In this document: positions 18,403 through 30,800 of the stretch, piece by piece
Numbering within the stretch: the first letter of the stretch is position 1
Layout: each line of letters begins with the position of its first letter
NCBI GenBank assembly: GCA_032768795.1
Contig: CP136493.1
Span: 744,001-808,000, forward strand
Source: Tremella fuciformis
Taxonomy: Eukaryota > Basidiomycota > Tremellomycetes > Tremellales > Tremellaceae
Direction of reading: 5' to 3'
DNA: 64,000 bases
Translations under genes and position numbers: made by a program
The notes under the pieces: generated by a model
Told to the model about the DNA's origin: nothing
The model's database searches: none
The model's input: the letters and a program-made list of their open reading frames with translations, nothing else

Positions 18403-19885
18403 ATGAGGCTCGCCGCCAGCAAACTCGTCGGTCCCAGCCGTCTTGGCCCGCAGATGTGGAGCCGATCTCTGGCCAGCGTCCGTCAGACCCCGGCCATTCC
18501 AGATCGACCGTGAGTCGCCAAGTGACTGGTCAAGGCAACAACGCTGACGCTGACTCGCAGGCCAACAGGTGAGCGCCAGCTGCAACTGCTCCTACAGCCT
18601 CAGCTGACGCACAGCGATCGTGATGATGAACATGGGCGGGCCGTCCACCGTCAGCTGACATGGGAAAGCGGGTTCGCTGAGCTGACCGGCAGATCCCCGA
18701 GGTGCACGACTTTCTCTCGCGCTTATTCCACGACAACGACCTCATCCCCCTTCCCTTCCAAAAGCTCCTCGCGCCCATCATCGCCAAACGGCGCACGCCA
18801 AAGATCGAAGAGCAATACAAGGCCATCGGCGGCGGCTCGCCCATCCTGAAATGGACGGAAATGCAGGGGAAAGCAATGTGCGAGCTGCTGGACGAGCTCA
18901 ACCCCGCCACGGCGCCGCACAAGGCCTACGTGGCCTTCCGCTACGCCCGCCGGCTGACAGAGGACGCGCTGGCGGAGATGCGGCGCGATGGGGTCACGCG
19001 TGCGGTGGCGTTCAGCCAGTACCCCCAGTACAGCTGCAGCACGACGGGCAGCAGTCTCAACGAGCTGTGGAAGCAGTCGAGGGGCAAGGAGCGGTGGGGC
19101 GGGAACGGGGAGATCGAGTGGAGCGTGCTGGATCGGTGGCCGACCCACCCGGGCTTGGTGGACGTCAGTCACCACTACCCCCACTGGTAGCCGGCTGACG
19201 AGACAGGCCTTTGCCGCAAACATCAGACGGGTGTTGGAGCAGTACCCTCCAGACAGGCGTGGAGAGGTCGTGTTGCTGTTTTCGGCACACTCGCTGCCCC
19301 TGGAGATCGTCAAGTCAGCTTTCTCTAGCTCAGCCATCCGAACAAGCTGATGGTCAGCCGGGGCGACCCGTATGTGGCAGAGGTAGCAGCCACCGTCCAC
19401 GCCGTCATGTCCCGGCTGGGCTTCTCCAACCCGTTAGCCATTCTTATTTCACCGTGGTATCTCTGACAAACAGGTGGCGCCTGACATGGCAGTCCAAAGT
19501 CGGGCCAAGAGCATGGCAAGGACCCCAGACGGCCGCCGCCATCGAAGGTTTCGCGCGTACCGGCAAGAAGAACATCTGCCTGATCCCCATCGCATTCACG
19601 TCGGACCATATCGAAACGCTCTTCGAGCTTGACATCGAAGTCAAGGAGGAGGCTGAGAAGCTGGGCGTGCATCTGAACAGGGCCGAGAGTCTGAATGGCT
19701 CGCCCATCTTCATCCGGGGTCTGGCGGATGTGGTCGGACAGCATCTGAGGGATTATGCGGCAGGCGTGGTGGGCCCGACGACGCCTCAGTTGAGGATGCG
19801 GTGTCCGGGGTGTGTCAACCCGCGCTGCGAAGTCACCAAGACGTGGCTGGCGAATGGAGGCAAGGATGTGCAGATCGAGGCATAG
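18403..19885 (+). CDS. HEM15: Ferrochelatase, mitochondrial, with C-terminal [2Fe-2S] motif
   Basis: 404 residues in seven exons, one of only 8 nt (18561-18568); introns at 18510-18560, 18569-18614, 18650-18692, 19164-19206, 19314-19357 and 19433-19473. It inserts Fe2+ into protoporphyrin IX on the matrix side of the inner membrane, the last step of haem synthesis. An Arg/Ser-rich presequence leads to [15 protein letters not shown], then the family blocks [33 protein letters not shown] (active-site His), [15 protein letters not shown] and [17 protein letters not shown]. The C-terminus has [17 protein letters not shown], a CX2CX4C arrangement like the [2Fe-2S] ligands of animal and fission yeast enzymes, which S. 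cerevisiae lacks. Confidence 0.95.
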
Positions 19886-19989
19886 CATGAATCCAAGAAG
19901 ATCAAAACATCGAGCATATGCATTGCATGGTCACACTTCTCAATAAACTGCTGGCCAACATCCCAGAATGCCCAAAACTTTACGATATG

Positions 19990-21451
19990 CTATGCTATCC
20001 GTATCGCTGGCCGGTCGTCCTCTACATCTTCCCTTGTCTCATCTTCCAATCCCCTCACCTCACTCTCCACCTCTTTTTCCAGTCCGAGCCAGTCTGGTCT
20101 CCCTAATTCCCTCAGCGCAGCAAAGTAGAAGGCTACTTTGCGGGGCACAGCCGCCCCGGCTTTCGGCACGGCCCACATCTTCCACAGGTCCGACAGGACG
20201 ACCAGCAAGCCAGGTGCTTGTGTAGTTTCCAAAGGCGGGTGTAAGAGGGGTTTCAGCGTGGTCAATAGTCGTAACAATGTGTCTGTTTCAGGTTTCGGGT
20301 CAAGGGTCTGGGGTATGAGCTCGACCTGACTCCATGACGGCCGACTGACTTGGCCAATCGCCTCCCATACCGCACTCCAGGCCTCGCGCGCTGATGCGTA
20401 TCGGGTGGTGGATCTAGGGTCGACGAGGAACGGGACGATCCGTCCCAGCTCCAGCTTGACCTCGTCTCGCCGGGAGTCAACGTACGTCGAGTCGAGCGAG
20501 GGGAGGCGGAAGCTGAGCAAGACGTGTAAGTATGCGAGCCTGGTGGTCAGCCCAGGGCACGATGCAAGCAGACATGACTGACGCAGTGGCCAGCGCGTTG
20601 TATGCCAGCTTCAGCCCCGTCCCCTCGGGCGGTATGAGCCCCTCGACCTCTTTCGCCAGAAGAAGAGGCCGTTCTGCGTAGGGTAACGCCAGGTCTCCTC
20701 CTTCGTCCGAGCCGAGTTCCGACTGCTCCCACCAGGGCAGAACGCCTGGCAGGTCCGTGTCCGTGTCCGCCGGTTCATCTGCCGCTGCAGCGGCCAGCAA
20801 CTCCCTGCCTGCCTCGCTCTCGGGGTCTCGGATGGCAGCGAGGAAAGCGTCTCGATGAGCAGAAGGCAGCAGTCGTAGCAACGCATTCGAGTCGAGCTCG
20901 TCTGCGCGTCAAGCGCGTCCATCCCCAGCTGGTAAGCGTACCCAAATCCACCCCTTCCAGGGCTTTAGCGAGCTCGTCCTCGTCTTCGTCCTCATCTTCC
21001 TCCGCGCCGTCCATAAGTTCTGCATGACCAGCCGCATCGAGGGCCTCCAGCTCTCCTGCGCCCTGCTCGAAGCGGCGCAGCATGTCCAACATGGCTCGTT
21101 TCTCCTCTTGGTCCACCCCAGGGTCAGCCCCGATCTCCGCAACGATCGTCTCTTTGTAGAACGGCTCGGAGCATTGCGCGTGGGCCTGCAATGAGCACAC
21201 AGGCGCACGTCAGAGCACATCAAGTCGACTTACTTGAGCTTTGAAGCATGCCAAAGAGCAATACGCAGCGTTGCACCTCGGACAAGTATAGTCGGCCTCG
21301 TTCTTCCGGCATCTGCACTCAGCTCACAGCTTGAACGAAAGAGACGAGCTCACATCCCGCAGACACGCTTCTTGGGCGCTTGGCCTTTCTTTGGGCGAGG
21401 GACGTCGAAGGGCAGCCGGATCTGTCTTGGCTTGGGGGCCTTAATGGACAT
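19990..21451 (-). CDS. HIT-type zinc finger protein, ZNHIT2-like
   Basis: 429 residues in five exons; introns at 21313-21353, 21186-21233, 20902-20941 and 20540-20582. Exons 1-3 together form the zf-HIT finger: KRVCGICRKNEADYTCPRC, then NAAYCSLACFKAQAHAQC with the paired Cys and the His/Cys end, followed by FYKETIVAEI. An acidic linker (EEDEDEDEDELAKALEGVDL) leads to DELDSNALLRLLPSAHRDAF and a helical C-terminal half. This is the layout of ZNHIT2, a partner of the R2TP/RUVBL chaperone machinery in U5 snRNP and other complex assembly (family knowledge). The stop is 104 bp from the HEM15 stop; the promoter is shared with WDR83. Confidence 0.8.
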
Positions 21452-21589
21452 GCTCCCCCGCAGACAAAGTATATACGCACGATGGACCGACATTTGGCTG
21501 AGCGTAGATGGGTGGCGACAGGTCACGTGATCGATCTGTGGAGGCAGCTACGGAAGGGAGGTGTTTCGATTGACCTCTCGGTCGACATC
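21452..21589. promoter_or_regulatory. Divergent promoter ZNHIT2-like/WDR83 with CACGTG
   Basis: 138 bp between start codons, with TCACGTGA centred on CACGTG at 21524-21529. Confidence 0.5.
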
Positions 21590-22658
21590 ATGGCGCCGAG
21601 CAGAGGGGACGGCTGGACCCCGCCGGCGCGGCAGACACAGCTGTCAGTATTATCCAGCTTGATGGAGACACGCAGCTGACTCGTAGACTCGAAGGGCATT
21701 CCGGCGCCGTCCATGTGGTGCGCTACAACCACGGGGCCAAGTACTGCCTGTCGGGCGGGGCGGACCGCACGATCCGCCTCTGGAACCCGAGCACGGGGAA
21801 GGAGATCAAGCGCTACGAAGGTCACGGGCGGGAGGTGCTGGCGATCGACATGTGACTCCTCCTGACTGGCTCATGTGGGAAGAGTGGCGCTGATGGGCTA
21901 GAGCGCACGATAATGCCCGGTTCGCCTCGAGCGGCGGGGACAAGCTGGTCTTTGTGTGGGACGTGGCGAGCGGGACGATCGTCCGGCGCCTACAGGGGCA
22001 TTTCGGCAAGATCAACGCCGTCGCGTTCAGCCAGGACGCGCAGGTGCTGGCCACTGCGGGGTTCGACGCCAAGGTCATGCTGTGGGACATGAGGTACGTC
22101 GCAGATAGCGGGTCAGCTGCGAATAGAGGGAATAGCTGACAAGGGAGAGCGGTGATGAAGGACCCCATACAGACGTTCAAGGACGCCACGAACAGCATCA
22201 CCTCGCTCGCCCTGCCGCCCACGGCCGAGGTGCTCTCATCCTCGATCGACGGCCATGTGCGGACGTACGACCTGCGGCTGGGCAAGTACGTCGAGGACCT
22301 CGTGGGCTCGCCGTGCTATGCCGTCATCCCGTCGGCTGCGGCGCCGCGCGAGAGCATGCTCGTCTCGTCCGAAGACGCCGTGCGGATATTCGACCGGAGC
22401 AACGGGTCGTGTCTGCAGACGTTCAAGCCTGCAGGCGGCACGAGCGGTACTGGGCGCGTCAAGTGGGGCTACGGCGAGAGCACCGTGGTGTACGGGGACG
22501 CGGAGGGGCGCGTGACGTGCTGGAACGTCCTGGATGGCAAGGTTGTAGCGGAAGAGAGGGCGCATAAGCGGCAGGTGACGTGGCTGGAGATTGCCCCGAG
22601 CGGCAAGGAGATGATCACGGCCAGTACGGACGGGACGATCAAGGTGTGGGGGAGGTAG
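21590..22658 (+). CDS. WDR83: WD40 repeat protein WDR83/MORG1
   Basis: 306 residues in four exons; introns at 21643-21686, 21852-21901 and 22094-22147. About seven WD repeats fill the whole protein: LEGHSGAVHVVRYNHGAKYC... TIRLWN, YEGHGREVLAIDI... KLVFVWD, LQGHFGKINAVAFSQDAQV... KVMLWD, and so on to EMITASTDGTIKVWGR at the end. The short length, absence of any extra domain, and the first-repeat sequence fit MORG1/WDR83, which is reported both as a MAPK-module scaffold and as a spliceosome-associated protein. Assignment within the WD40 superfamily is by overall resemblance, so moderately certain. Confidence 0.75.
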
Positions 22659-22814
22659 AGCGATATATGTACACACAGCATGGCATCTGCACATCTCGCA
22701 CCGTCAATGGTCACTCCTCATCTCTGAGCTGACCCAGTTCTCCAGATGGAAAATCATGCAATGGGCAGATACGCAAAAAGACGCCGACTCTCTCCCTAAC
22801 AGTCCTCGTAGACC

Positions 22815-23359
22815 TCATCTCTTGCCTTTCTTCTTCTTCTTCCCTCCGCCCCCTGCTGCAGGCTTCTTCTCCTCTGATATCGGCACTGGCGTCCCGCGCC
22901 CTCCGCTCCCCGTCCCATTCATCGGGTCATCCTCTCCTGCCACTCCCGGTGATGTCGCCCGCGCAGGTTGTGTATGCGGCGGTGCGAGCGAGTCGGCGGG
23001 ATTCGGAGGGGGAGGTTTGGGCAGGTTGGCTATTTGGCCGAGGAGACGGTGGTTGAGCTGTTCGAAGCGATTGAGGATGATCGACGAGAACGTCTTGTAC
23101 GCAATACACTGGATCTCAGCGCTGTCCTGTGGCAGGCCCGGGTCAATGTGCAGAGATCGGTGGCTCACCGTCGTGTCGTCTGTCAGGCGTAATACTAGCT
23201 GTCCCGTTTTCGGTCGGAACTTGACGCAGTACCGTACTCGCGAGCCCGACTTGGTGTACAGGTCTGCGGCGGACTACTTGTCAGCGTGCTCCTGAAGCGG
23301 CATGGCATGTAAGGGGAGCTGACCTGCTCGAACTCTGTCCAGCTCTTGATGTACACCAT
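22815..23359 (-). CDS. SRP9: Signal recognition particle subunit SRP9/SRP21
   Basis: 144 residues in three exons; introns at 23274-23323 and 23109-23168. The start MVYIKSWTEFEQSAADLY lines up with SRP9 (W-x-EF-x-x-A-x-x-LY); an ATG at 23398 would add 13 residues. Then GSRVRYCVKFRPKTGQLVLR, LTDDTTCIAYKTF and an amphipathic helix complete the Alu-binding fold. It would bind the SRP RNA Alu domain with SRP14 and slow translation elongation. The C-terminal extension is Pro-rich and ends in a run of lysines (GGGGKKKKKGKR), longer than in animals and resembling the basic tail of yeast Srp21. Confidence 0.85.
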
Positions 23360-23555
23360 GCTGGCTTCATATGATTCTTGATTCTTGCTTAGCACCATGG
23401 TCTCGTGAGCCAAGCATGCAACGATACATCTGCTTCCGTTCCTTGGGACGACCAATGAAATAATCCACGTGGGTCAGCGACGACGCGCTCGGATCGTTGG
23501 ATCGCGACGAGCACTCCAACGCCGTCCTTGTCATATACTCGCACTGCAGAGCAAC
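23360..23555. promoter_or_regulatory. Divergent promoter SRP9/MOB2 with CACGTG
   Basis: 196 bp between starts; CACGTG at 23466-23471. Confidence 0.5.
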
Positions 23556-24515
23556 ATGTCGGGCTTCCTCAACTCGATAGGGTCAGCTGATCCATACGTA
23601 ATTGGCCATTCAGCTGACGCCCAGCCGGCTGCGCGCGCCCAAACGTCCGCCCCTTCCAAACCAACCGTCCAACGGCAGCGCCCCGGGCGGAGGAGGAGGA
23701 GGGGGCAGCGGGGGGTACTACGACCCGCACTCCCCGTCCACCCTACCTTCGCCTTCATCAGAGCTGCTCCCTGCGCCCGACACGCCCGTGCAGAAACCGC
23801 TGTACCTCTGCGCGCCATTCGTCAAGGCGGCGCTGGTCAAGGGGTCATTCAAGACGATCGTCAAGGCGCCGCCGTACGTGGACGGCAACGAGTGGGTGGC
23901 GATCGCGCGTGAGTCCCAGCGCGCCGACAACGGCGTGCATTGCGTGGGCCGCAAAGCTGAGCGGGAGTGTTCGACTTTTACCAGATGCTGAACCACTTCT
24001 ACGGTGCCCTGACGGACTTTTGCACCATGTCGCAGTGCCCGCTGATGACGGCGGGCCCGACGCTGTGTTTCCTGTGGCCGGACGCGAACCGGCGGCCGAC
24101 GAGCATGCCCGCGCCGGTGTACATAGACTATGCGATGACGGCCGTGCAGAAGGCGCTCGAGGACGAGAGCCTCTTCCCGACCAAAGCCAGCACGTCCGCC
24201 CTCTTGCTTTTGTTCGTGGAGCTGATCGTAGACAACGGCTTCCTCGACACGTTCCCCTCTACCGCGCGCGCCATTTACAAATCGCTCTTCCGGGTGTTCG
24301 CGCATATCTACCATGCCCACTTTGCCGAGATCCTCCACCTCTCCCTCGAGGCGCACTTCAACTCGCTCTTTGCCCACTTCCTCGCGTTCGGCAAAGAGTT
24401 CCACTTGGGCGGCATGGCGGACCTCATGACGCCCAACGGGGTCGGCCAGGGCGTATGGGAGCTGAAGGAGAAGTGGGTGGAGATGGGTATATTGGAACCA
24501 GACGACCAGCGATGA
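23556..24515 (+). CDS. MOB2: MOB family kinase activator, Mob2 type
   Basis: 285 residues in three exons; introns at 23582-23624 and 23909-23967. After a low-complexity Gly/Ser/Pro N-terminus, the Mob domain runs from about residue 80: PLYLCAPFVKAALVKGSFKT, APPYVDGNEWVAIALFDFYQ, LNHFYGALTDFCTMSQCPLM, LFRVFAHIYHAHFAEILHLS and LEAHFNSLFAHFLAFGKEF. The KGSFKTIV and HLSLEAH blocks favour Mob2 over Mob1. Zinc ligands CX4C and HX4H are all present. Mob2 binds and activates the NDR kinase Cbk1/Orb6 in the RAM/MOR morphogenesis pathway (family knowledge). Confidence 0.88.
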
Positions 24516-24807
24516 ATTTACGCCTCTGACGACGGAACCCATCTTGTTGTACGATAGACGCTGCAAGTACATTGTGTATACCACGCATTCACGCATCACG
24601 AAATGTTACGCAAAGCTCATCTGCATGGTCGTGCATCGTTCGGGCATTATGGACGTCTAGACATGTCTACAACCGTGCACTGTTCGAGAGGATTCAAGAC
24701 GCGGAAGAAGAGATAGGACATGGGGTGATGATAGACTAGATAGTGAACGATTCAATTAGAGCCGCAATCCACCTCGCCATCAAGGCGAGCCTGAGCATCA
24801 GCCTCGC
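24516..24807. other. Intergenic between convergent MOB2 and IRA genes
   Basis: 292 bases with no gene seen; presumably both 3' UTRs. Confidence 0.4.
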
Positions 24808-27800
24808 TCAGTCTGGACCAACTTCGACGCACCGATCCGGCTTGACTTGGGCAAATGACATGTCCCCGAGACCCTTCATGCCTAGATCGTCGAGCACTGC
24901 CTCGCGCGCTCCCAGTCCAGGAGCACTAGGCTCGCTTGAGATGCTAGCAGAGTATCCACGCATCTGCAAAGAGCTTTGACTCTCGGAGGACAAAGCCGAT
25001 GGGAATTGGAAGGATGGGTCCGACATTGCACGTTCAAGGATGAGCGTGATGACGCCCAGGATCTGCGTATTAGGGGTGGTCGACAGCGTCGACAGCATCC
25101 TCGGTACAAGCGTGTCGTATCTGTCCAATCAGCATAGTCCACCGAGCTGACCCGAAACCTACGTCATGGACAGCACTTCTGGCATCTCCACGCTCGCCTC
25201 TGCCAGAAGACGATACAGGACTAGGCGTTCGACATCACTGCCGCAATTGTGAAGGAGCGTCACGACAAGCGTGATGAGCAGAAGCGCAGTCGAGTTGTCA
25301 CTACCATCAGCTGCCGACCCAAGAGGATCGAAGACCAGCTCACGGGATCGACAATAGATCAAAGACCTGCAGGTTGCCCGCATCGTTCAAAACTCTATCG
25401 CTCACTTCCAGGCCTGCGGCCTCGAAGAGCCCCTTCAGATCGCTGGGAGATCCCACGTAAAGTGGCAGTAGGGCGATGAAGAACGGTACAGCGTTACTGC
25501 TGATCAAAGCTTGCTTGTCGGGGTCTTCTTCTTCGGCAACAGAGTGGACGGTCAACAAGCGCAGGAGCTCCATGAGCGCCTCGGTCGCCCGCTTCTTCGT
25601 AGAAGGATGCCGGGTGCCTTTGGCGATGATGCCCACTAGGGCGAAAGACGAATTGGTTTCGAATGATACACCGGCAACTTGGTCCAGCTTGAGTGCGGCC
25701 TCGGTGGCAGCAAATGATTTTCGCGACTCCAGCAGGGCAGGCAGGAGACCCGCTGCCGATCCGTGCGCAGCGGCGGTGACTTGCAACGTGGTGAGCATCA
25801 GCTCGAGAGCAGCTGCAAAGAGCGGCACGTAGCCCAGCTCGAGATGGCCCACGGCGAGCCAAAAGAGCGAAGACACGTATCGCGAGTCGGGCATGAGCCC
25901 GGGGATGATCCTTGACAAACACCGCAGCATCGCAATGACAAGAACATGGTCGATGTCGCTGAAATGACCCAGAGTGGTGGACATGGCGACGAGAATCTGG
26001 TAGACGAGATCATCGTCCAGCTCTTCAGAGGCGAGATAGCCGAGCACGGTGAAGGCTTGTGGCTGAGTGGCAGGGTTGTGCTGGAAGCAGGTCGCCGCGA
26101 CGAGTCCCATCCATCGTGCCCGCCAGGCATTGCAGCAGTCTGGGATCAGCCATGTCAGATCTGATCCAGTGAGAGGAGATTGCCCACCGGTCGACACCGC
26201 AGCAGCGGTCATGACCTCGCCAAGGAATCTAGCCAAAGTTTCCACTCCGTCCAAAAAGATCGGTCCATCGGCGGCAAGTGGGAGCTCTGCAAGCTCACCT
26301 GCCCCTTGCTGACTCAGACCGAAGACAGCCATCGTCTCGTCTGTCTGGGATCGTTGCAAGAGGTGATACAATGCCGGACCATCCATGTCTCCGGATGGCG
26401 TGGCGATGGCAAGCGTTTGAAGCGTATTGACAAACATGCCATACACTGTCTGGCGAAGCAGCAGCGAACCCGAACCCACGAGGAGGGTCATGACGTGACA
26501 CAGTTCCGGCAAGAATAATTGTGCATCCAATGGTGTTTCCGGACAGAACGATAAGTTGAGATTGAGCCTTGCTAGAGTGCAGACCTCGTTCCAGGCGACG
26601 TTCGTTTCGAGCGAGGCAGACGGCTTCAGATATGTCTGCGCAAGAGTTTTGCGCAATCGAGCGACGAGTTTGCCTCGTATGGCCGTACTCGCGATGGATA
26701 CCAGTATGTCGCCGACGGTCTCGGCTTTCTCGGACCCAACACCAGCATCTATAGCTGCGTGCAGCAATTCTGAAAGAACGATGTCGATGAGTGTGTCGTG
26801 GGAGCTCGCCAGTGGCGCCCAGATGCTGGCCTGTATGGCGAGGTAGAGACCGCGCCTTTCGGCAACTGTGATGTCAACAAGAGCCCGGACAATCTCAGCT
26901 ATTGATTTCGTTGTGTCCACGTTGTCGTCCCTCCCTGGCTTGGCAAAGTGCTCGAGGTTGGCGAGCCAAGGTGCGAGGTAATGCAGACATGCGGTCTTCT
27001 GCACTGTATGCGCTTTCGTAAATCCAATTGTCCATTCCTTAAAGAACTCCAGCGTAAGATGAGGCAGTGAGAGAGCAAGCGATCTGGACAGTTGGTAGGT
27101 GAAGGCCAGCGAGTTTTGAGGGATAGTTAGGCCCGCCGAGACTTTGACAAGACTGAACGCTGTGTCGTATTTGAAGTATTGCGAGAGTTCGTGTATGAGG
27201 CTGTAAGCCCCCATACGAAGAACCTCGTTCTCGGCCGAGAGGTTGAGCAAGGCAACATTGAGAAGTGTTCCGGGAACGTCATTTGGACTAAGACTGCGGG
27301 CATCCGATGGGACGTCTCGAAGGCGAGCTCGAGCGGCACGAAGTATCTGAGCCATATCTCCGCGTTCTAGACCTTCAGCTCATCCGCGTTGAGCGCAATT
27401 CGCGACTCACTGCGAGTGATGAAGGTGACAGACTCAGTCTGAGAATGCTTGACGACGAGGTGATCAGAGGGGACTCCTTCGGTGACGATGTCGTCAATGT
27501 CCCGTAACCGTATCAAGTCGATAATGTAGGACTTGAGTGTTGTGGTCACGTCCGCTTTGAGCCGCTGTAGATGAGCTGTATACTGAATAGGCACACGTTC
27601 AACTGACGGATGCTACTTGCAGGCAATCATGGCCGAGCTTGACGACCACTGGGACCTGCATCTCGTGATCGATGAGGCTAAGGACATTGGTGAAGACTCG
27701 GTCCGCTTCATATGCAAGCGCCATCGTGAGATCAGGAAGAGCTAGACTTGTAAATGGAATGAACTCCGCAAGCTCGGCCGGGCTGGAAGCAGCCACAATG

Positions 27801-30800
27801 GTCTTTCCTACCGGTGATGCTTGCGATATTAGCATATGATGTTATGACAGTTGAAAATGAATCCCACAGGCTGTCAACAGTTCTGTCACCAAACGCCGAA
27901 CGCGTCTCTTCGCATATGTGTTCGGGTTGTACACGGCAATTGTCTAGAACTTCAGCCAGCTGGTCACCAAAGCTCGAAGTCAACGCACGCTGACGCAGGA
28001 AAGAATACTTGGAGGACAGATCTGCAGACATCGCTTCATCCAAGCAACAGGCAGCTCATTGGCAGCCGAGAAGTCGGTCAAATCGATGACTATGTCGAAA
28101 TAGTCTGTCACTCTATCCAGCAACTGGACCTCAGCATAGCGGGACATCGGCGAAAGTGACGTACGCTGAAGATGTGGTACCCAAGAAGGTCATAGTCGAT
28201 CAAAGCAAGACGTGCCACGACGAAATAGAAGATCCGCACGCCATTCTTCGGAGTCAGTGCGCGAGAGTCCAGTACGTGACACAACGCACCTGATTGGCAG
28301 GGCCCTCATAGAAAGCAGAGGCAACGCTTTCCGTACTTCGACTTTGGTTGTGGTGCATGAACCTCGAGATCAGTTGGCCCCTGTTTCACGGGTCGGCAAC
28401 TCACTCGTCATAGGCATGGGTCTGCGCCCCGCTGGTTAATCGCGGACTGTCTGCTGGAGGTCCTGTGGCTTTCATAAGTACTTTGAGGCTTCGGAGAGCT
28501 TCTTTTGGCTCGAGATCTGGTCGCGCAGTACGAGGTAGGACGATCGAGCTGGATCCTCGGAAGTGGAACGGCATGGCGGCCAGACTTGACTCGATCTTGT
28601 CCTGGTGTCTAAATATAAAGCGATGGCTGCCGGTCAGCTTTGCATTTGGTATGGCCCTAGCCCCATGAGCTCACATAATCACTTCGTCTCCGTCCACATC
28701 GGCTGTCCACTCGGCCTGCTCTTGGCTCAGTTTCACGGCCGCCGACAGCTCCCAGCTCTTGGCTTTGCACTTGGATCTTAGCATGTCATGAATGATGGAA
28801 TATGGGAAAGATAGGCTCACTGCGATGTCCGAGAGGAATTTTGTGACTGTTCGTATGTTTTCGGACAAGAACGAGTTCAGCACTTGCATATGTGGCTCTC
28901 TGAAGACCACATTGTTGGCGAGATTCTGGATCACCTTGGTGACGAGAATGAGTGCACGGCGTACTTCTGGCTTCTCTGGGGGCAGGTCGATATCGATAGA
29001 TTCCGGCGCGACGATACACGGACAGAAGAAACGGAGAAAGAAGAACGATCCGACCGCGGAGTGAGTAGATCCCGGAAACTTCTCGTTGACCGCCTCCCAG
29101 ATATAGTGGCATATGGCTCGGTAAACCCTGGGGACGTCAACACTTCCCAGGGCTGCAAAAGTCGACTCACACGGGGATGCGAGGTACCGAGGTGCAGATG
29201 AGATCAAGCAGAGCCTGACACAGCAAGCGGAGATCGTGAGCATTGCGGTCGATGTCCTCGGATGGGAGGGCTTTTGAGGGGTCCAGCTCGAAGCTGCAAT
29301 TCGCTGGCTTGTCTACCAAACTCTGTATGAGCGGTTGTAGAGTGACTCGTATGAGGTTGCTGAATGTCAGCATTGCTCCTGACAGTGGCGCAACGCTAAC
29401 TAGCCATAGGTTCGAGCCACAGATGTCAAAAGTCGAGTGGTCAATGAGTTTGCGCGAAATAGCTCGGATTCGTGATCTGTTTCCTCAGCAGATGCTGAAC
29501 ACAGGCGCGAGACAGCTCACGGGTGATCTGGACCTCTCGCTCGATCAAGAGCCTGAGCAATGGCAGCAAAGTACCCCTCGCCTCGAATGTTCTGAAAAGC
29601 AGGCCCGACATCTCGTCAATCTCGCTTGCAGAGCATGCCTCGATGATGGCGACCGCCAAAGCCAGATTGGAGCTCGTCAAAGCTTCGGTATAAGCCCTTG
29701 GCGCCGAGCTAGTCCGTTTCGTAGCCAGGCGACCGAAGCCAGCTCCTCGTTGCAGGATGTTGCTGATGAGCTGCATGAAGGCCGTACGCAGCGCCGAATC
29801 TTCGTGATAGCCGAGCACAAGGCATTGTTTGAGCCCGACATCGATATTTGCTGATAGCAAGTTTGACAGAATTTCGATGGCCAAGCCTGCTTGGGATGTT
29901 GCAGAAATAGTCGGGCGCGCAATCGTGACACCTGAGAAGGAGGGTGTTGGCGGGACCACACTGTCTCCTTCGATCGATGTGCGCTCGAGCAGCCGCACGA
30001 GATGCTGATAATGCTTGTGAAAGAGTCTTGACTTGACTATTGGCTGACTGGCAATGGACTCATCAGCGCCTGAAGCGAGTACCAAGCCCTCGGAAAGGAG
30101 GGCCATGGCCTTGAGACCCGCCAGATCGAGGTCGACATGAAGTTTTGACGTCGCCTCCGCAAGCGAAAAGCCATCGGCATCCTGCTTGTCAGCTTGTCTT
30201 TCTTCTGACAACACAAGGATACCTACTCGTAGATTCTCGGACGACCACTCGGTCATCAAGTCGAAGGCGAGATTCCGGAAGCGGAGATCGTTTGAGAAGG
30301 TCACATAGCTCGACTTGCTCAGGAGAGACTCTAGCAGGGTGCAAAATCTGGTCTTCATCCGTAATTCCGGATTGCTCCTGCCGAGTCGTCCCAGGTACCG
30401 CGCAACAGACATCATGAGATCTCCCATGTCGACCTGAAGGCCGGCAGGTGCTTGGGAAGGGACCATTCGGTCTGCGGAAAGCTTGACGACGGAGAGGATC
30501 TGATCGACCAAAGCCGTATACGTCTCGTCCACAAGGATACCGTTCGGAGTGATGGCTTTCGACAGAAAACTGTCAGTATCAGCAGACGTAACATCTGATT
30601 CGCAGCATATACGCACCGGTTCATGGCTGTCACAGCTGATCGGCATAAGGAAAGGGGCAGTTCCTGGCCTAGGACGTCCTTGGCGGTCTCCCGTACGCTG
30701 ACGGTCGAGCTGAGCAGGAGAGCTGCCACCTCTGACGCATATCTCTCCGAGGAGTTGGCTAGCTCGATGCTCTCGTCATAGACCCTCGGCAATAGGTTCT

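Noticed and set aside
18723..19400. 225-codon minus frame opposite HEM15
   Set aside because: Antisense shadow of ferrochelatase exons; no domain.
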